From positions 11,467,297 to 11,531,296 of the forward strand of contig NC_063180.1 in the NCBI RefSeq assembly GCF_023159225.1: DNA of 64,000 bases. Reading direction: 5' to 3'. Below the pieces are notes generated by a model, which did not search any database, was not told the origin of the DNA, and saw only the letters and a list, made by a program, of their open reading frames with translations. Shown here in pieces: positions 35,897 to 49,274 of this stretch. The first letter of the stretch is position 1. Each line of letters starts with the position of its first letter. The position numbers and the translations under genes are program-made. Source of the DNA: Perognathus longimembris pacificus (lineage: Eukaryota; Chordata; Mammalia; Rodentia; Heteromyidae).

Positions 35897-37171
35897 TTAT
35901 TTTTTTAATACTTATTTATTGTCAAAGTGATGTACAGAGAGGTTACAGTTTCATATGTTAGGCCTTGGGTACATTACTTGTAGTTTGTTACCTCCTTCCT
36001 CATTCCCTTCTCTTCCCTACCCCTTCCCCTCTCCCCCCATACATGGCTAAGTTGCTTTACACCTAATGGTTTTGCAAGTATTGCTTTTGGAGTCATTTGT
36101 CTTTTTATCCTTTGTTTCTCAATTTTGATATTCCCTTTCACATTCCTCGTTCTAATACCAGTATATACAGTATCCAGTGTACTCAGATGAGCTACAGTGA
36201 TAGCACGGGTACAACCACAGGAAGAGAATACAAAAGGATCATCAACAAAAGAAGCTACATTTTCACATAGCATGTTGAAAGTAATTACAACAGTGATATA
36301 ACAGTAATTTCCATAACATGGAGATCATTTCACTTAGCATCATCTTATGTGTTCATAGGGGCAAAGCTACTAGGCTCTTGTGGTCCTCTGCTTTGACTAG
36401 CCTAAACCTGTGCTAATTATTCCCTATGAGGGAAACCATAGAGTCCATGTTTCTTTAGGCCTGGCTCACTTCACTTATTTCTATGATGAGAACTTTAAAA
36501 ACATGAAAAACGAAATTAAGGTAGAAGTAAGGAAATGGAAAAACCTCCCATATTTCTTCATTGGGGGAATCAATATAGTCAAAATGGCAATATTACCAAA
36601 GGCTATCTACAAATTCAATGCAATACCCATTAATATCTCAACACCATTTTTTAATGAAATAGATGAAGCAATCCAGTAATGCGTATGGATCAATAAAAGA
36701 CCCAGAATAGCAAAAACAATCCTAAGCAGAAAGAACAGTGCTGGAGGAATTACAGTACCAAACTTCAAGCTGTATTATAAAGCTATAGTAATAAAAAAAA
36801 AAAAAAAGCTTGGTATTGGCACCGGAACAGGCCTGAAGACCAATGGAAAAGAACTGAAGACCCAGAAATGAACCCGCAGGACTATGCTTACTTAATCTTT
36901 AATAAAGGAGCTAAAAAATAGGATGGAAGAAAGACAGCCTCTTTAACAAATAGTGCTGGCAAAACTGGTTGAACACCTGCAACAAATTAAAACTAGATCC
37001 TTATATATCACCCTGCACCAAAATGAATTCCAAATGGATCAAAAACCTTGAAATAAAAACTGATACCCCGAAAACACTAAAAGAAGGAGTAGGAGAAACA
37101 CTTGGGCTCCTTGGCACAGGATGAAACTTCCTTAATAAAGGCCCCAAAATGCTACAAATCAAAGAAAGCTT
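35897..37171 (-). mobile_element. 5'-inverted L1 with target-site duplication
   Basis: 35897-36476 is the L1 3' end on the minus strand (tail at left, reverse pyrimidine tract near 35990-36040). At about 36477 the strand flips and 36477-37171 is ORF2 sequence on the plus strand ([32 protein letters not shown]). Compared with the large L1, roughly 0.7 kb between the two parts is missing. Duplications GGATCCTATCTT (35885-35896) and GGATTCTATCTT (37172-37183) match at 11 of 12. The inferred nick, TT/AAGA on the minus strand, fits the L1 endonuclease preference. Confidence 0.88.
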
Positions 37172-37183
37172 GGATTCTATCTT

Positions 37184-37824
37184 AAGTTGGCTGCCACCAA
37201 GCCCTTGCAGGCAAGCACATGGCTTCCCCTTTCTCTCCCAGAGGAAGAAAGGATTTGTAGGTTCTACAAATCATTCCTTCATAGTCCAGCAGTACAGCAG
37301 GCAATGAGAACTTTCCGAGGCTCATCTCCAGGACAGAAATCCAGGACAAGGCTAGGTAAATGAGTTCAGTCTTGGTGGTGAGATCTCCTTGTTCCAGGAA
37401 AGTACGTCTGTGGTCTGTTTTGGCTTATGAAATGTCATCAGTCATCCCAAGGGTGAAATGCTAAATGTTTAAGATAGGACCAGTTCCACAGCTATTCCTG
37501 TTTCCTAATAGAGGAAACTCTATTACTATATTATCAACTTCCTTTTAGATTTGAAAAGTAGCTTATCCTGGTAAAAGTCCTTAGAAATGCAAGCTCAGCA
37601 ATAAACAATCAGAGATTCAGAGACTAGAGGAAACAAAGGAGTAAAGGACCAGAAATAAAGGAAAATGGGTTGAGGTGAGATTAGAAGATTAAGAGATATA
37701 ATAAAAAAACTTAGGAGAAAATAAGAGTAGAGGAATGTGGAGAAAGAAAGGAGCAGAAGGAAGAAAACTAAGACCTAAAAAATTAAAACTAAAAATTCAG
37801 AGAAAGAAAAAAAAACTTCAAAAA
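37184..37824. other. unassigned, moderately GC-rich then purine-rich
   Basis: 37184-37480 is less AT-rich than its surroundings and could be a very old LTR, but I cannot assign it. 37620-37815 is a diffuse purine-rich tract. Confidence 0.3.
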
Positions 37825-38305
37825 ATATATAGGGAGAGGATCACAGTAGCTTAATAGCTATGTACACATGACCATATAATATGATGCTAATTAAAATGAA
37901 TTCCAAGGTATAGAAGCAAGAGGTTTTGTGTTTTTTTGTTTTAATGTACTGTGTGAAGTCATTTCTTTCCTTTTTCCCCTTTGTTTTACACCCTGTTGTT
38001 GCTGCTTCTGATTTTGGTACCCTGTGTCTTGCATATATGTTTATCTGACTTGGGAAAGGGAAGGGGAAATCACAAAATGATGAGTCAAAGAACAAAACAT
38101 AAACCAATTCAACAGCAATACTCACAAGTCACTATGTCGGAAATGAACTTTACAACTTGAGGGAGAGGGGATTTGGGGGCGTGGGTGGAGGGAGAGAAAG
38201 CGGGAGAAAATTAGGAAGGGAATAACAATGTTCTACAAGAAATATACTCATTTTCTTACTTATGTAACTGTAATTTCTCTGTACATCTCACTTACAAAAA
38301 CAAAT
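37825..38305 (+). mobile_element. 5'-truncated L1, 3' UTR
   Basis: Contains the L1 3'UTR in sense orientation: GAGAGGATCACAGTAGCTTAATAGCTATG, CACCCTGTTGTTGCTGCTTCTG, the GGGAGAGGGGATTTGGGGGCG purine tract and the ending TGTAACTGTAATTTCTCTGTACATC. Confidence 0.88.
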
Positions 38306-38432
38306 TATCAGAGCTTCTGCTACCACCCATCCATCATAGAAAGAGCTTTGCTTGACACTCCCTGTGTAGGAAAGACTCACTGGCATGCACAGGCACTTCA
38401 GAAGGAAGAATTTTTAAAAGGAGGATACCTAG

Positions 38433-38541
38433 GGCTGGGATGTAGCTCAGTGGCAAAGCGCTTGCCTAGCAAGTGCAACGTCCTGGTTTTGATCCCCAGT
38501 ACCAAAAAAGAAAACACAAAAAAATACAGTTATAAAAAAAA
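38433..38541 (+). mobile_element. canonical rodent ID element
   Basis: GGGCTGGGATGTAGCTCAGTGG, AGCGCTTGCCTAGCAAG and GATCCCCAGTACC match the tRNA-Ala-derived ID SINE, followed by a long A-rich tail. Perfect 17-bp duplications AAAAGGAGGATACCTAG lie at 38416-38432 and 38542-38558. Unlike the other SINEs here it is monomeric. Confidence 0.97.
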
Positions 38542-38558
38542 AAAAGGAGGATACCTAG

Positions 38559-39493
38559 TTCAAGCCACACAACTTCTTAGAGGATGTTTCTGTCATTGGA
38601 GACATTGGGCCTCTCTCAACCTGGCTTTGACTGTAAGATACCACTCTAATTATCATATTGCAAGCATTCACTTTTCAGCTTTCTTGCAAGCTGTGTACTT
38701 TAAAGATCAGAGGGAATTTACTCTGCACCATGAACACCATCACTATGCTAGGTATTCAACAGAGAGTCAGAAGAATTTTTTCAGACTGTTAGTATATTTG
38801 AGTAGCAGCAGAGGGCAGGTAACTTTATTTTCATAATTAGCTCTTAGACTAGACTAGGAATGCTTTTAGGTGTCTACTAGAGGACAATTTTCCCCAAAGT
38901 GTGATGGAATAGTTTGTGGGTTCGTAATCCCTGACCGAGGCCACAAGTACAAACAGAAGTTTCTTTCACAAGTTTGCCTGGTTACAGTTCAAAACTTTTT
39001 AGTGTTGGATGACACTAGAAGAGTTTTGTCCAAGTTGTGGTGAAGCTTTTTGGTTATCTTAGGTAATCAATCCTCAAGTGAGAGTGGGCAATGAGCAGTT
39101 CCCACACAGCTGCTGAAAAAAACAGATATGATCTTTAAGCTTGAACACTTGCGGAAAGGTCATGCCATAAACACTGCCTGATTGGAAATGAAACTTTCCA
39201 CAGGAGAAAAGCAACTCTGTTCCCTTTGGCCTTCCCTGCCTGGGTGGGCAGCTTGCTCACTGAGAAGCCATGTCAGCCCCTCCTGGCACTGGGTAAGTAC
39301 AAAGGATTCCAGGCCTCCATTAAGACCTGAAGAATGGGAAACTCTTTTAATAGGTAATCAATATGTAGATTAAAGTGTGACAATTAGAGGCTGTTTCTGA
39401 TTTTTGGTGTTCAATTTATCTTCTATCTACCAATCTAACTATATCTATTTATCATCTATCTCTATCTGTCTATCTCCATTCATTTAGTCTTAT
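38559..39493. other. unassigned; CTAT-rich run at right
   Basis: No exon or repeat recognised in 38559-39410. 39421-39477 is an impure (CTAT)n stretch. Confidence 0.4.
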
Positions 39494-39710
39494 GCTGGTA
39501 CTGGGGCTTGAACTTTGTGCCTTGCTCTCTCACTTGGCTTTCTCACTCACAGAGTTAGACCACTTGAATGACACTTCTACTTATAGTTTTTTTCTCATTG
39601 ACTAGATTTTAGGATCTGCTGGATTTTTCTACCTAGGCTGGCTCTGAACCATGCTCCTCAGATCTCAGCACCAGAGTAGCTAAGATTATAGGAACTTGCC
39701 ACTCAATAGC
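39494..39710 (-). mobile_element. composite B1-like/Geo SINE, reverse
   Basis: GGTACTGGGGCTTGAACTTTGTGCC at the left and CCTCAGATCTCAGCACCAGAGTAGCTAAGATTATAGG at the right, both diverged versions of the composite SINE. Confidence 0.8.
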
Positions 39711-40159
39711 TCAATTTTATTTTATTTTTCTTGTGTTTGTTTTCTTGCCCCTTACAGATAGATGTATTTGATCATGTAGAATATTATGTCTTGTTTCCTT
39801 ACCCCTAACACACTATGGTTTTGTACTCTTTAATGTATCTTGGTTTCATCATAAAATAGGAATTCATGATTTGGTATAGTTTATATTCAGCACTTATATT
39901 CTCCTCATCTTTTCTTAGATTCTTTCACATTGCTTTTTTTTCTTTATTTATTTTTTTTCTTTAAAGGTCCTTTTGCAAAATCCCTATAATTATCAACTGA
40001 GTAATAGAAAAGTTTTGTGGTGGGCCTAGCTCCATTATGGACTTGATATAAAGAGAACACATGACGGTAATTTGGCAAAACTTTAGGATTTCCATTCAAA
40101 ATGAAGGAAGCCACACAAAAAAACGTTAATCACACAAACAATGATTCGCATTCATTAAG
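39711..40159. other. unassigned
   Basis: AT-rich sequence with no recognisable feature. Confidence 0.35.
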
Positions 40160-40240
40160 AATCAAATAAAGGCTTTTAGATATGACACCAAAAGCTCAGT
40201 GGCAGTATAGTAGATGAATTAGATTGAATCAAAGCTTTAA

Positions 40241-41101
<861 letters not shown>

Positions 41102-42234
41102 AAAGCTTTAAAAACTGAGGCACAAACTATCAGGAAATAGAAGGGGAGATATCTACATTGTGTGTGGAGATATTTGTAAGCCATATACTTGATGAGAGAT
41201 TTGTGTCCAGAATATATAAAATAATCTACTACAACTTAAGAAAAAGGCAGATAACAGAATTTTAAATGTCTGTTCAGAGGATTTGAAAAGGCATTCCTCA
41301 AGAAAGGTACAATTAATGTCATAGAAAGGGATTATAAACATCACTTGTCATTGGAGAAATGCATACATGTCAAAACTGCTGTCTAATAGAGTAGCTATAA
41401 TAAAGAAGACAATAGAAAGTTATGGAAAAATAAATCCTCATATGTTGTTGGTGAGATCACAAAATGGTGTAGCGCTCCCCTCCCCCCGGTGGGGAAATAG
41501 TTTGTAACTTCTCTAAATATTACACACAGGACATCTCAAAGGAATCAATAACTCTGCTCCTAGTTATACACCTAAGAAAAGGAAAACACTTGCCAATATT
41601 AAATTATATTCAGTATTTAGCATAATATTAGTCATAATAACTAAAATGTGGAAAAAACTAAAATGCTCATCAATTGATGGATTAATACATAAAATAATGC
41701 ATAGACCCAAAATGCAGTAATTTTCAACAATTAAGAAGGAAATGGAAATATTTATAAAAGATGGATTAACCTTGAAAAATATTATATGAAGTGAAAGAAA
41801 CTAATAAGAAAACCAAATATATTTCCAATTAGATGAACTGTCTGGAACAAACAAGTCACAGACACAAAGATGTGAGGTCACTAGGGTGAGAGAGGAAAGA
41901 TCTCTTGCTCAGATGCTGAAAATCTTCTGAAATTAGAGGGGCAATTATATATACTTCTCTGATTAACCTATAAACCATAGAAATTTACACTATAAATAAA
42001 ATGATTGACATTTTTGTGTGAGACTCATAACTTAATAAAGCTGATGCCTAAAATATCAAATTGTAAATCAATTTACATGAAGTTATTATGTTCTTGCCTC
42101 TTCTCAAAATGTATAGCACAGAACTAGGATAGAGGTATTAGTTTTGAAAAGTACTATTGTAGGTAGCTTATACAAAATTTACATGGAGAAAATATGCTGA
42201 AACCTGTCATTCTGTTCTAATATTAATTCAAAAT

Positions 42235-43469
42235 GATCAAAGAACTCAATGTAAAACTTAAAACCATGAAACTACTTCAGGAAGGAATAGGAGAAACAAA
42301 ACTTCGCAACTTAGGCAGGAACTTTTTAAGTTTGATTACATCAGACTAAGAAGTTTCTGTACAGCAGAGGACATAGCTAACAAGCTAAAAGACAGCTATT
42401 TATTAATCAATGGCTTAATAACCATAATATGCAAGAAGCTTAAAAAATAAGACTTCAAAGAATCAACAACTCATTCAATAAATGGGCAGAAGAAGAAGTA
42501 AAATTGTCCAATAGACAGATGAAGAAATACTCAACATCTCTGGGAATTAAAGAAATACAAATCAAAATAACTTTGAAATTCCAGCCCAGCCCAATGAAAA
42601 TGGCCATTATCAAGGCTACAAACAACAGATGCTGGTGTGAGTGCAGGAGAAAAAGATGCCAAGTACACTGTTGATTCAAATGTAAACTTCTTTAACCAAT
42701 TTAGAAAGATGTTTGGATATTTCTCAAAATCCTAAACATAGAACTACTCTGTGATCCAGAATACCACTATTGGGTATTTATCCAAATGCTTATAAATCAG
42801 GATAGAGTGACTACATCTGTACAGGCATGTTCAGTGATGCAGTTTTCATCATAGCCAAAGTATGAAAACAAGCCAGATGCCTATCAATTGACAAATAGCT
42901 CAAGAAAATGTGGAATCTATGAAGAATGGAATTTTACTTATCCATTAGGATGAATGATAGCACATCATTTGCAAAGAAATAGATGGACCTGCAAGAGATT
43001 ATTTTAAGTGAAGTAAATCATCAGGCTCAGAGAGACAAAGGACACATGATTTCTCTCATGTGAGAAAGTGGAATAAATTTATAAATGTACAAGTAAATAC
43101 TGTCTAGTGGGTTGTATGAACTATAAACAAATATATTAACTGAAATATGCCATATGTCAGGGAGAAATCAGATAGTTTAATTCCTTAGTACTCACAGCCA
43201 AACAAAATGAATACCAGAAAACTGATATTGAAAGATGTAGAAAGGAAGGTCCAGGGAAAGAGTGTATATGAATGAAGAGTGGAAGAGGTAGGGAATGCAG
43301 TCATAATATTCAATGCATATCCTATGAAGTTAAGAAAATTTAGGGAAGGGCTTGGGTTGGGCAGTAATGGAATGATTAAAGTGATAACATTGTGCATTGC
43401 CTTCTTAAATTGATTTGTTCAACTCCTTTGTACAACTACTTAAAGAGATAATAAAATATAACTTTAAAA
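42235..43469 (+). mobile_element. old L1, ORF2 C-terminus to 3' end
   Basis: Starts near the plus-strand equivalent of 'ctcaatgtaaaacttaaaaccatgaaac', passes the CAACAGATGCTGGTGTGAG and TGGGTATTTATCCAAATGC regions, and ends AACTCCTTTGTACAACTAC with an A-rich tail at 43469. The 3' end matches that at 5030-5118. Confidence 0.8.
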
Positions 43470-43470
43470 A

Positions 43471-45040
43471 CCAACAGTGTAGTATCATTCCCTTTTGGCC
43501 ACCTCCTCACCAGCATCTGTTGTTACTAAATTTCTTGATAATGGGCCTTTCCAAAAAGAGTGAGGTAGAATCTCAACATTGTTTTGATTTGAAACTCTCT
43601 AATAGCCAGAGATGTTGAACATTTCTTCATGTGTCTATTTGACATTCTTATTTCCTCTTCAGAGAAGTCTCTCTTTAAGGATTTAGCCCACTTGTTCATG
43701 GGAGAGTTGTTTCTTTGAGAATTTGTTTTGAGAAAAACTTAACTTTTTGAGTTCTAAGTATATTTTAGATACGAGACCCTTGTCTGTTGTATGACTAGTG
43801 ATCTTGCAATCTGTGGGCTTTCTATTTCTCTTGCTAGCCATGCCCTTTGCCATGCAGAAGCTCTGCAGTTTAATACAATCACATTTATCCAATTTTTTTT
43901 ATTTTTGTGTTTTTCTGACTTTATTAAGAAAGTTTCAACCTGTGCCAAGGAGCCCTATTGTCTCTTCTATTCCTTCCTGTAATGTTTTCAGCGTATCTGC
44001 TTTAACCTCCAGGTCTTTAATCCATTTGGGAATGATTCTGGTGCAGGGTGATATAGAAGGATCTAACTTTATTATTCTACAGGTATTTAACCAACTTTGC
44101 CAGCATCATCTGTTGAAGAGGCTATTGTACTACACTGTTTGTGGGAGGGAGTTTAAGCTTGTTCAATCACTCTGGAAAGCAATATGGAGTTTCCACAAAA
44201 GACTAAACCTAGAGCTCCCTTATGATTGAGTAATCCCAATCCTGAATGTTGACTCAAATGATCACAAACAAAATCATACTAAAGTAACCAGAACAACCAC
44301 ATTCATTGCAGTATTACTTACCATAGATAGGGAACCAACCCAGATGCCCCTCAGTAGATGAGTGGAACAAGAAAATGTGGTATATATGGACAATGGAATT
44401 CTAGGCTTCCATCAGAATGAATGGCTTCACCCCATTCATAAGGAAATGGAAAGAACTGAAAAAAAGCCTATAAGTGAAGTAGGCCAAACACAAAGAAACA
44501 TAGATCCCATGGTTTCTCTCATCTGTAATAATTAGTATATGTCTAGGATTGTCCTAGAAAAGAGTCACAATAGCTCAATAGCTATGTACATATGACCATG
44601 TAAGATGATTTTAAGGGAAATGAACTCCAAGATTTTTCTTTGTTGTTGATACTTTTAATGTACTGTGTGAACTTATTTCTTTTTTTTTTCATTTTTTCCT
44701 ATAGTATATCCCCTGTTGTCACTGCATTTGATTGTGGTACAGTGGGATTCTTATACATTTATCTGAGTTAGGGAAGGGAAGGGAAACAACAAAATGGTGA
44801 GACAAAGGACAGACTGAAACTAATGCAACAGTGATACAAGACAATTTGTTGAAATGAACTTTAAAACCTGGGGGTGAGGGGTTGAGGGAGGGGACAAATG
44901 AGAGAAAAATGAGGAAGGGGGTAGCAAGTTAGACAAGAAATGTACTTACTACTTTATGTATGTAACTGTAATCCTGCTGTATATCACCTTGAAAATAAAA
45001 TTAAGTTTTAAAATAAAATGAAATAAAATAAAATAAATCA
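43471..45040 (+). mobile_element. 5'-inverted L1 inserted at the tail of an older L1
   Basis: 43471-44125 is ORF2 on the minus strand (including the complement of the region around the words KFNKQPVSK...). Near 44126 it switches and 44130-45010 is the later ORF2 and 3'UTR on the plus strand (TTCAATCACTCTGGAAAGC, AGTGAAGTAGGCC, GGGGGTGAGGGG purine tract, ending TATATCACCTTG). A short segment, TACTACACTGTT, occurs on both sides of the switch. It begins directly after the A tail of the L1 at 42235-43469. A target-site duplication is possible but obscured by A-rich sequence. Confidence 0.8.
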
Positions 45041-47409
45041 GCAAAAGCTTAAATAAGGAAAAGACCATGATACCAGATATTCAGTTTCATTGCTTGTGTC
45101 TATATTCATTCATTAATTCATACAGTTGGTGATGTGCTCATTGAATATCTCCTAGATGGGAGGGACTGAGTAGGCCGGCATTGCACAAGAGAATGTTTTA
45201 GATTGTTTCCAAGGTTACCTCACTATAAGGGGTGACAGACATTGTCCCTGAAGCAATGTGACCTGCCATATAAAAGGGACATAAAACTAATTTTAAAAAA
45301 TAGTCCTATAAGGCCAGATATATAAAATTAGAGAATATAGAGCAGAAATTACAAGGCTTACTAATTCCTAGAACTTTAAGAATACTATGTATTTGCCATG
45401 TAGTTTTGACATCTACATATTTCCCTTATGTTTTGAAATCAATATATCCTGTGTATAGTGGCTGAAAATTATCATAAATGATGTAATATGAATGCATATA
45501 ACCTGGAATAAATACTTCATGGTATGTTTTAATAAAATTTTTAGTTTGATATTGAAGGCATGGGCAACTGAAATACATTATGTACAAACAGTATGGATGT
45601 CATTCATATACTATGCTTAAAAATATGGGGGTGGTGCTTTCAATCTCATTTCCTGCTTGGGAAACAGGAAACATTGCTTCTTGTTTCTCCCTACTTCATC
45701 ACATTATACTAAAATAAATCCTTGATAAAATTTCAAAAACATGGGGATTGTTCAAAATATTCTTACCTACATTTTAAAACATTGTCACCCTGTGTTATTT
45801 TAATTGTATGACTTCAAAGCATCTTCAACTAAACCAAAGTATTTCCTCTCTAACAACAAACTTCATCACTCACCCAAATATGTTTCAGGCCATAGAGATA
45901 TATGAAACTGAATATTTATGTCATCTAAACCAGATATTGAAATATATGTTTATCCTTTGCTTTGTGTCTGTATTTATTTTGTAGAGAGGAGAGGATGCTT
46001 TAACTTCTCAGCAACATTTTGGTGTGGTAAAATATTATTTTTATTTATTTTTGGAAAGTCAGTAGAGATAATGTAACTATTGTGGGACTTTTTTTAAGCA
46101 AAACAGCTGTAACAAAGAGTGTATATGCAGATTACAGACCTGGATACAAATTTCCTTAAAAACAACGTTGTTCTAGACATTTGGATAAGAAATTTTTCTT
46201 CACCACAGTTTTGAGCTCTGTGGAGTTTTGAAATGTACCATAGACGTAAGAAAATAACAATTAGCAAAACGTGAAGACAGATGGCTATTACTGCAGTATG
46301 TTCAACTTTTGTAATGGTGATGGCTTATGTGGAGTTGGAGAAGGTGAAGCCACAGTAAATTCCTTCAGGTGTGCACACTGCCTAGAAGACTTAGGAGGTA
46401 GATGAGAAACTAGAGGTAGATGAAAGAAAATACTTGCTTTGATTTTTTGCTCTTTGTTTAATATAGCTTGTGGTGCTACTGATTGAGTTTGCAAAGTATG
46501 AAAATAAAACCAAAAAACTCCTTTTTATTCAAGTTAGGCTGTACTCAGGAGAAGATGGCTAATTTTTTTTCTAAGTTAAATCCTATCTTTCCTTCCTAAC
46601 TCTCTAAAAGTAAGGCATTGAGAATGGGAGACTCCTTCAACTTGTTGAATCAGGGCTTATGATCTATTTAACCAGTGAAATATTGTAAAGCTAATGTCAT
46701 GTGACTTCAAGGATTAAGCCAAGAAACATATCTTCCCTTTAAGTCTTTTGTACCAGGTATGCAAAAAAAGTAACACCTGTGAAGGAAACTTTTACTTTGC
46801 TATTCCCTGGAAATTAAGAATTTCAAGTGAACTACATGAATTAAGGTCATATGAAGAGAGGAATGCCCAGCCAGCATCCATCTTTTATAGTCATCCTAGC
46901 CTCCTGAAAATGTAATAGGCCACATCTTCAGATGCTTCTAGTTCAAACAGCATTTGACTGCAACTACAAAAGAAATGAAAACCACCTGCTATGGCCAGAT
47001 AATTATAGATTGGAAGAGCTATTTAAAGGGAAGCAGTACAAGCAATTGTTAAATAGAAATACTAATATTTGAAAGATTTAAATCTATTTTTTTTGTATAA
47101 GGAAGGTCTACTTGATTGAGTTTATATCTTCCAAGAAGATACTAGATACTGTTCCTAGTTGAGTTACCAATGTGAATTCAGTAAAGAAAAATTGACTAAA
47201 TTAATTCAAGTCGAAGAATTACAAAAGTGAATACTTTTCAGTCTATCATCTTCAGTTTTAAGGCCTGGTTCAAGAGCTTGTTCAGTGAACATGTTGCTAT
47301 TTTTACAAGCCTCTTTGGGCACATTAAACTAGTGGAGTAGTCACTGAATTCTTTATGTTTTGGGAAGCAAGTCATGTATTTAAATGTAGACAGTAGTGAG
47401 ATAAAAGTG
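45041..47409. other. unassigned intergenic stretch
   Basis: 2.4 kb without a recognised repeat, exon or open frame of interest. Confidence 0.4.
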
Positions 47410-47850
47410 TTAGTGTCATATTCCATTTCCTAATGCTGTAATAAAATATCTTATGTTTCAGCTGGAGGCATCTAAAGATATTGAGGCTGTGTACTTTATA
47501 AAAAGCAGAGAATTATATTTGCCTCACAGTTTGGATGGCTGAAATTCTGAATTCAGAGCGCTCCATGTATTCAGCCTCTGACTTCATTAAAATATGGTAG
47601 ATAGTGGTGCTGGTCCTACTTCTTGCTTGGACAAGAGGTAGAAAAGACAAGAAGTCAGAGGTATGAAAGGGTATCTTTGATTCTCTTTATAATATCCCCA
47701 TGGAAAATAATTAATTCCCAAGGCAAATGCCTTCATCTTTTCTGAAAGTGATACTCTGAAAGATTTATCCACCCCTTCTCTCCAGCCTCACCTCTTTCTA
47801 GGTTCTTCCAGTTCAATACTGGTGCATGGGATAGCTAGCTTCTACCATAT
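47410..47850 (-). mobile_element. MaLR-like LTR relic
   Basis: AAAGATATTGAGGCTGTGTACTTTATAAAAAGCAGAG then GCCTCACAGTTTGGATGGCTG resembles, by memory, the reversed end of an ERVL-MaLR LTR. It is very diverged, with no terminal motif or duplication located. Confidence 0.35.
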
Positions 47851-48106
47851 GAACCTCTGGGAACACACTCAACATGTATCAAACCCATAGCACAGGCTTA
47901 CTTCTTATTTCATTAACAGGATACAACACTGTTAATTTTCCTAGCCAAGTATATCTTTTCTAGACCTATTACAATCTGCCTCTTATATTTATTTACACTT
48001 CAGTTGGCCCACATACTTTCAATACTCTATCCACAAGTTGTTCCACTCTCAGTCGTTCTCTATTTTAATAAATAAGTCACCCTTGATCATGTTATTTAAA
48101 TAAAGC

Positions 48107-48580
48107 AAGTACCAGTGGCTCATGCTTGTGATCCCAGTTATTTGAGAATCTGAGATAGAGGGGACAGAATAGACAGAATGGAGATGGGTACATAGGATGG
48201 AGACCATCCCAGGAAAAAAAGATCATGGGACCCTTTTCACCAAACAGCTGGGTGCAGTGGCACATGCCTTTCACTCTAAAACTTTGTGGGAATCTGAGAT
48301 TGAGATGATTGCTGTTTCAGGACAACACATGCAGAAATTTTCATGAGGCTCTCTTGTAAGGAATGAAGCTGGCCATGGTAGTGTATGCCTGTCATGCCAA
48401 CCAAAACAGAGAACCTAAAATTGTCAAAATGCACTCCAAGTATAAAACTAGTGAAAATGCAAAAACAATGCATTCTTACATAAAAAAGATTTCAGAAACA
48501 GAAAGCTCTCAAAGACAGCCAGCAAAATGCTGGAGATGTAACTCAACTGTGCAGTACCTGCCTAGCAAGAATTATACATT
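48107..48580 (+). mobile_element. array of three old B1-like SINE units plus ID-like unit
   Basis: Three successive B1-like starts occur: TACCAGTGGCTCATGCTTGTGATCCCAG at 48110, GCTGGGTGCAGTGGCACATGCC at 48247 and GCTGGCCATGGTAGTGTATGCC at 48368. An ID-like unit GCTGGAGATGTAACTCAACTGTGCAGTACCTGCCTAGCAAG ends the array. Confidence 0.65.
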
Positions 48581-49091
48581 ACAGTAAAACCACAATATAA
48601 CCAAAATGGTAATTACTTAAATTAACACTGATGTCTCCCTTTCATCTCTGTTCTTCCTTCATGTCTCAATTCATCAAGAAGTGTTCTTGTGTCACTTCTA
48701 ATATAATATATTCCAATTAGGTCAACATTCTGCCATCTCCAAGAAGAGCCTGGCATTAAAATTTTCATGCCCTATTTGATAATATTATCATTAATTTAAC
48801 ATGAGCTTTCCCAGAACACAGACATTACTTATTCACAACAGTAACTGCACTGCACCCATTTGCTCCAAATCCTCAAGAGATGAATGTCACCTGGCACTAC
48901 ACGATCTGTATGGCAGAAAAGGAACCATGAAAATGTAAATCTGAGTGCTTAAAGGGTAAAAGGATAGCTATTGTGCTTCCTTCCAGAACTGGAAGGAAAA
49001 CATTCACTCCTTAGTATAAACAGATTCAACCTAAGATGACCCCCTGGTTCTAAATTTTCAGAATCTTAGTATATATAATAAATATGACATA
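48581..49091. other. unassigned
   Basis: No recognised feature. Confidence 0.35.
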
Positions 49092-49274
49092 ATTTCCATT
49101 AGCATTTATAGATATCTATAGATAGACAGTAGATAGATATGAAAAGCTACTCACTATTAGTATACTCCTCCTCCTCTTCCTCCTCTTCCTCCTAATAGTG
49201 AGTAGCTTTTCATATCTATCTATCTATCTACTACCTATCTATCTACAGATATCTACAAATGCTAATTTGGAAAT
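49092..49274. repeat. long inverted repeat (hairpin) with TCC-rich loop
   Basis: Left arm 49092-49160 and right arm 49192-49274 are reverse complements. The innermost 25-30 bp (GATATGAAAAGCTACTCACTATTAG) match exactly and the outer parts match with a few differences and small gaps in the GATA/TATC repeats. The 31-base spacer is a TCC/TTCC run. A similar ATTAGTATCCTCCTCTTCC segment follows at about 49290-49318. Confidence 0.92.

Noticed and set aside
38228..38836. 202-codon open frame, the longest in the window
   Set aside because: It runs from an L1 3' end through an ID element, its A tail and duplicated target site into unrelated DNA. Such a patchwork cannot be an old gene, and its composition shows no protein family.
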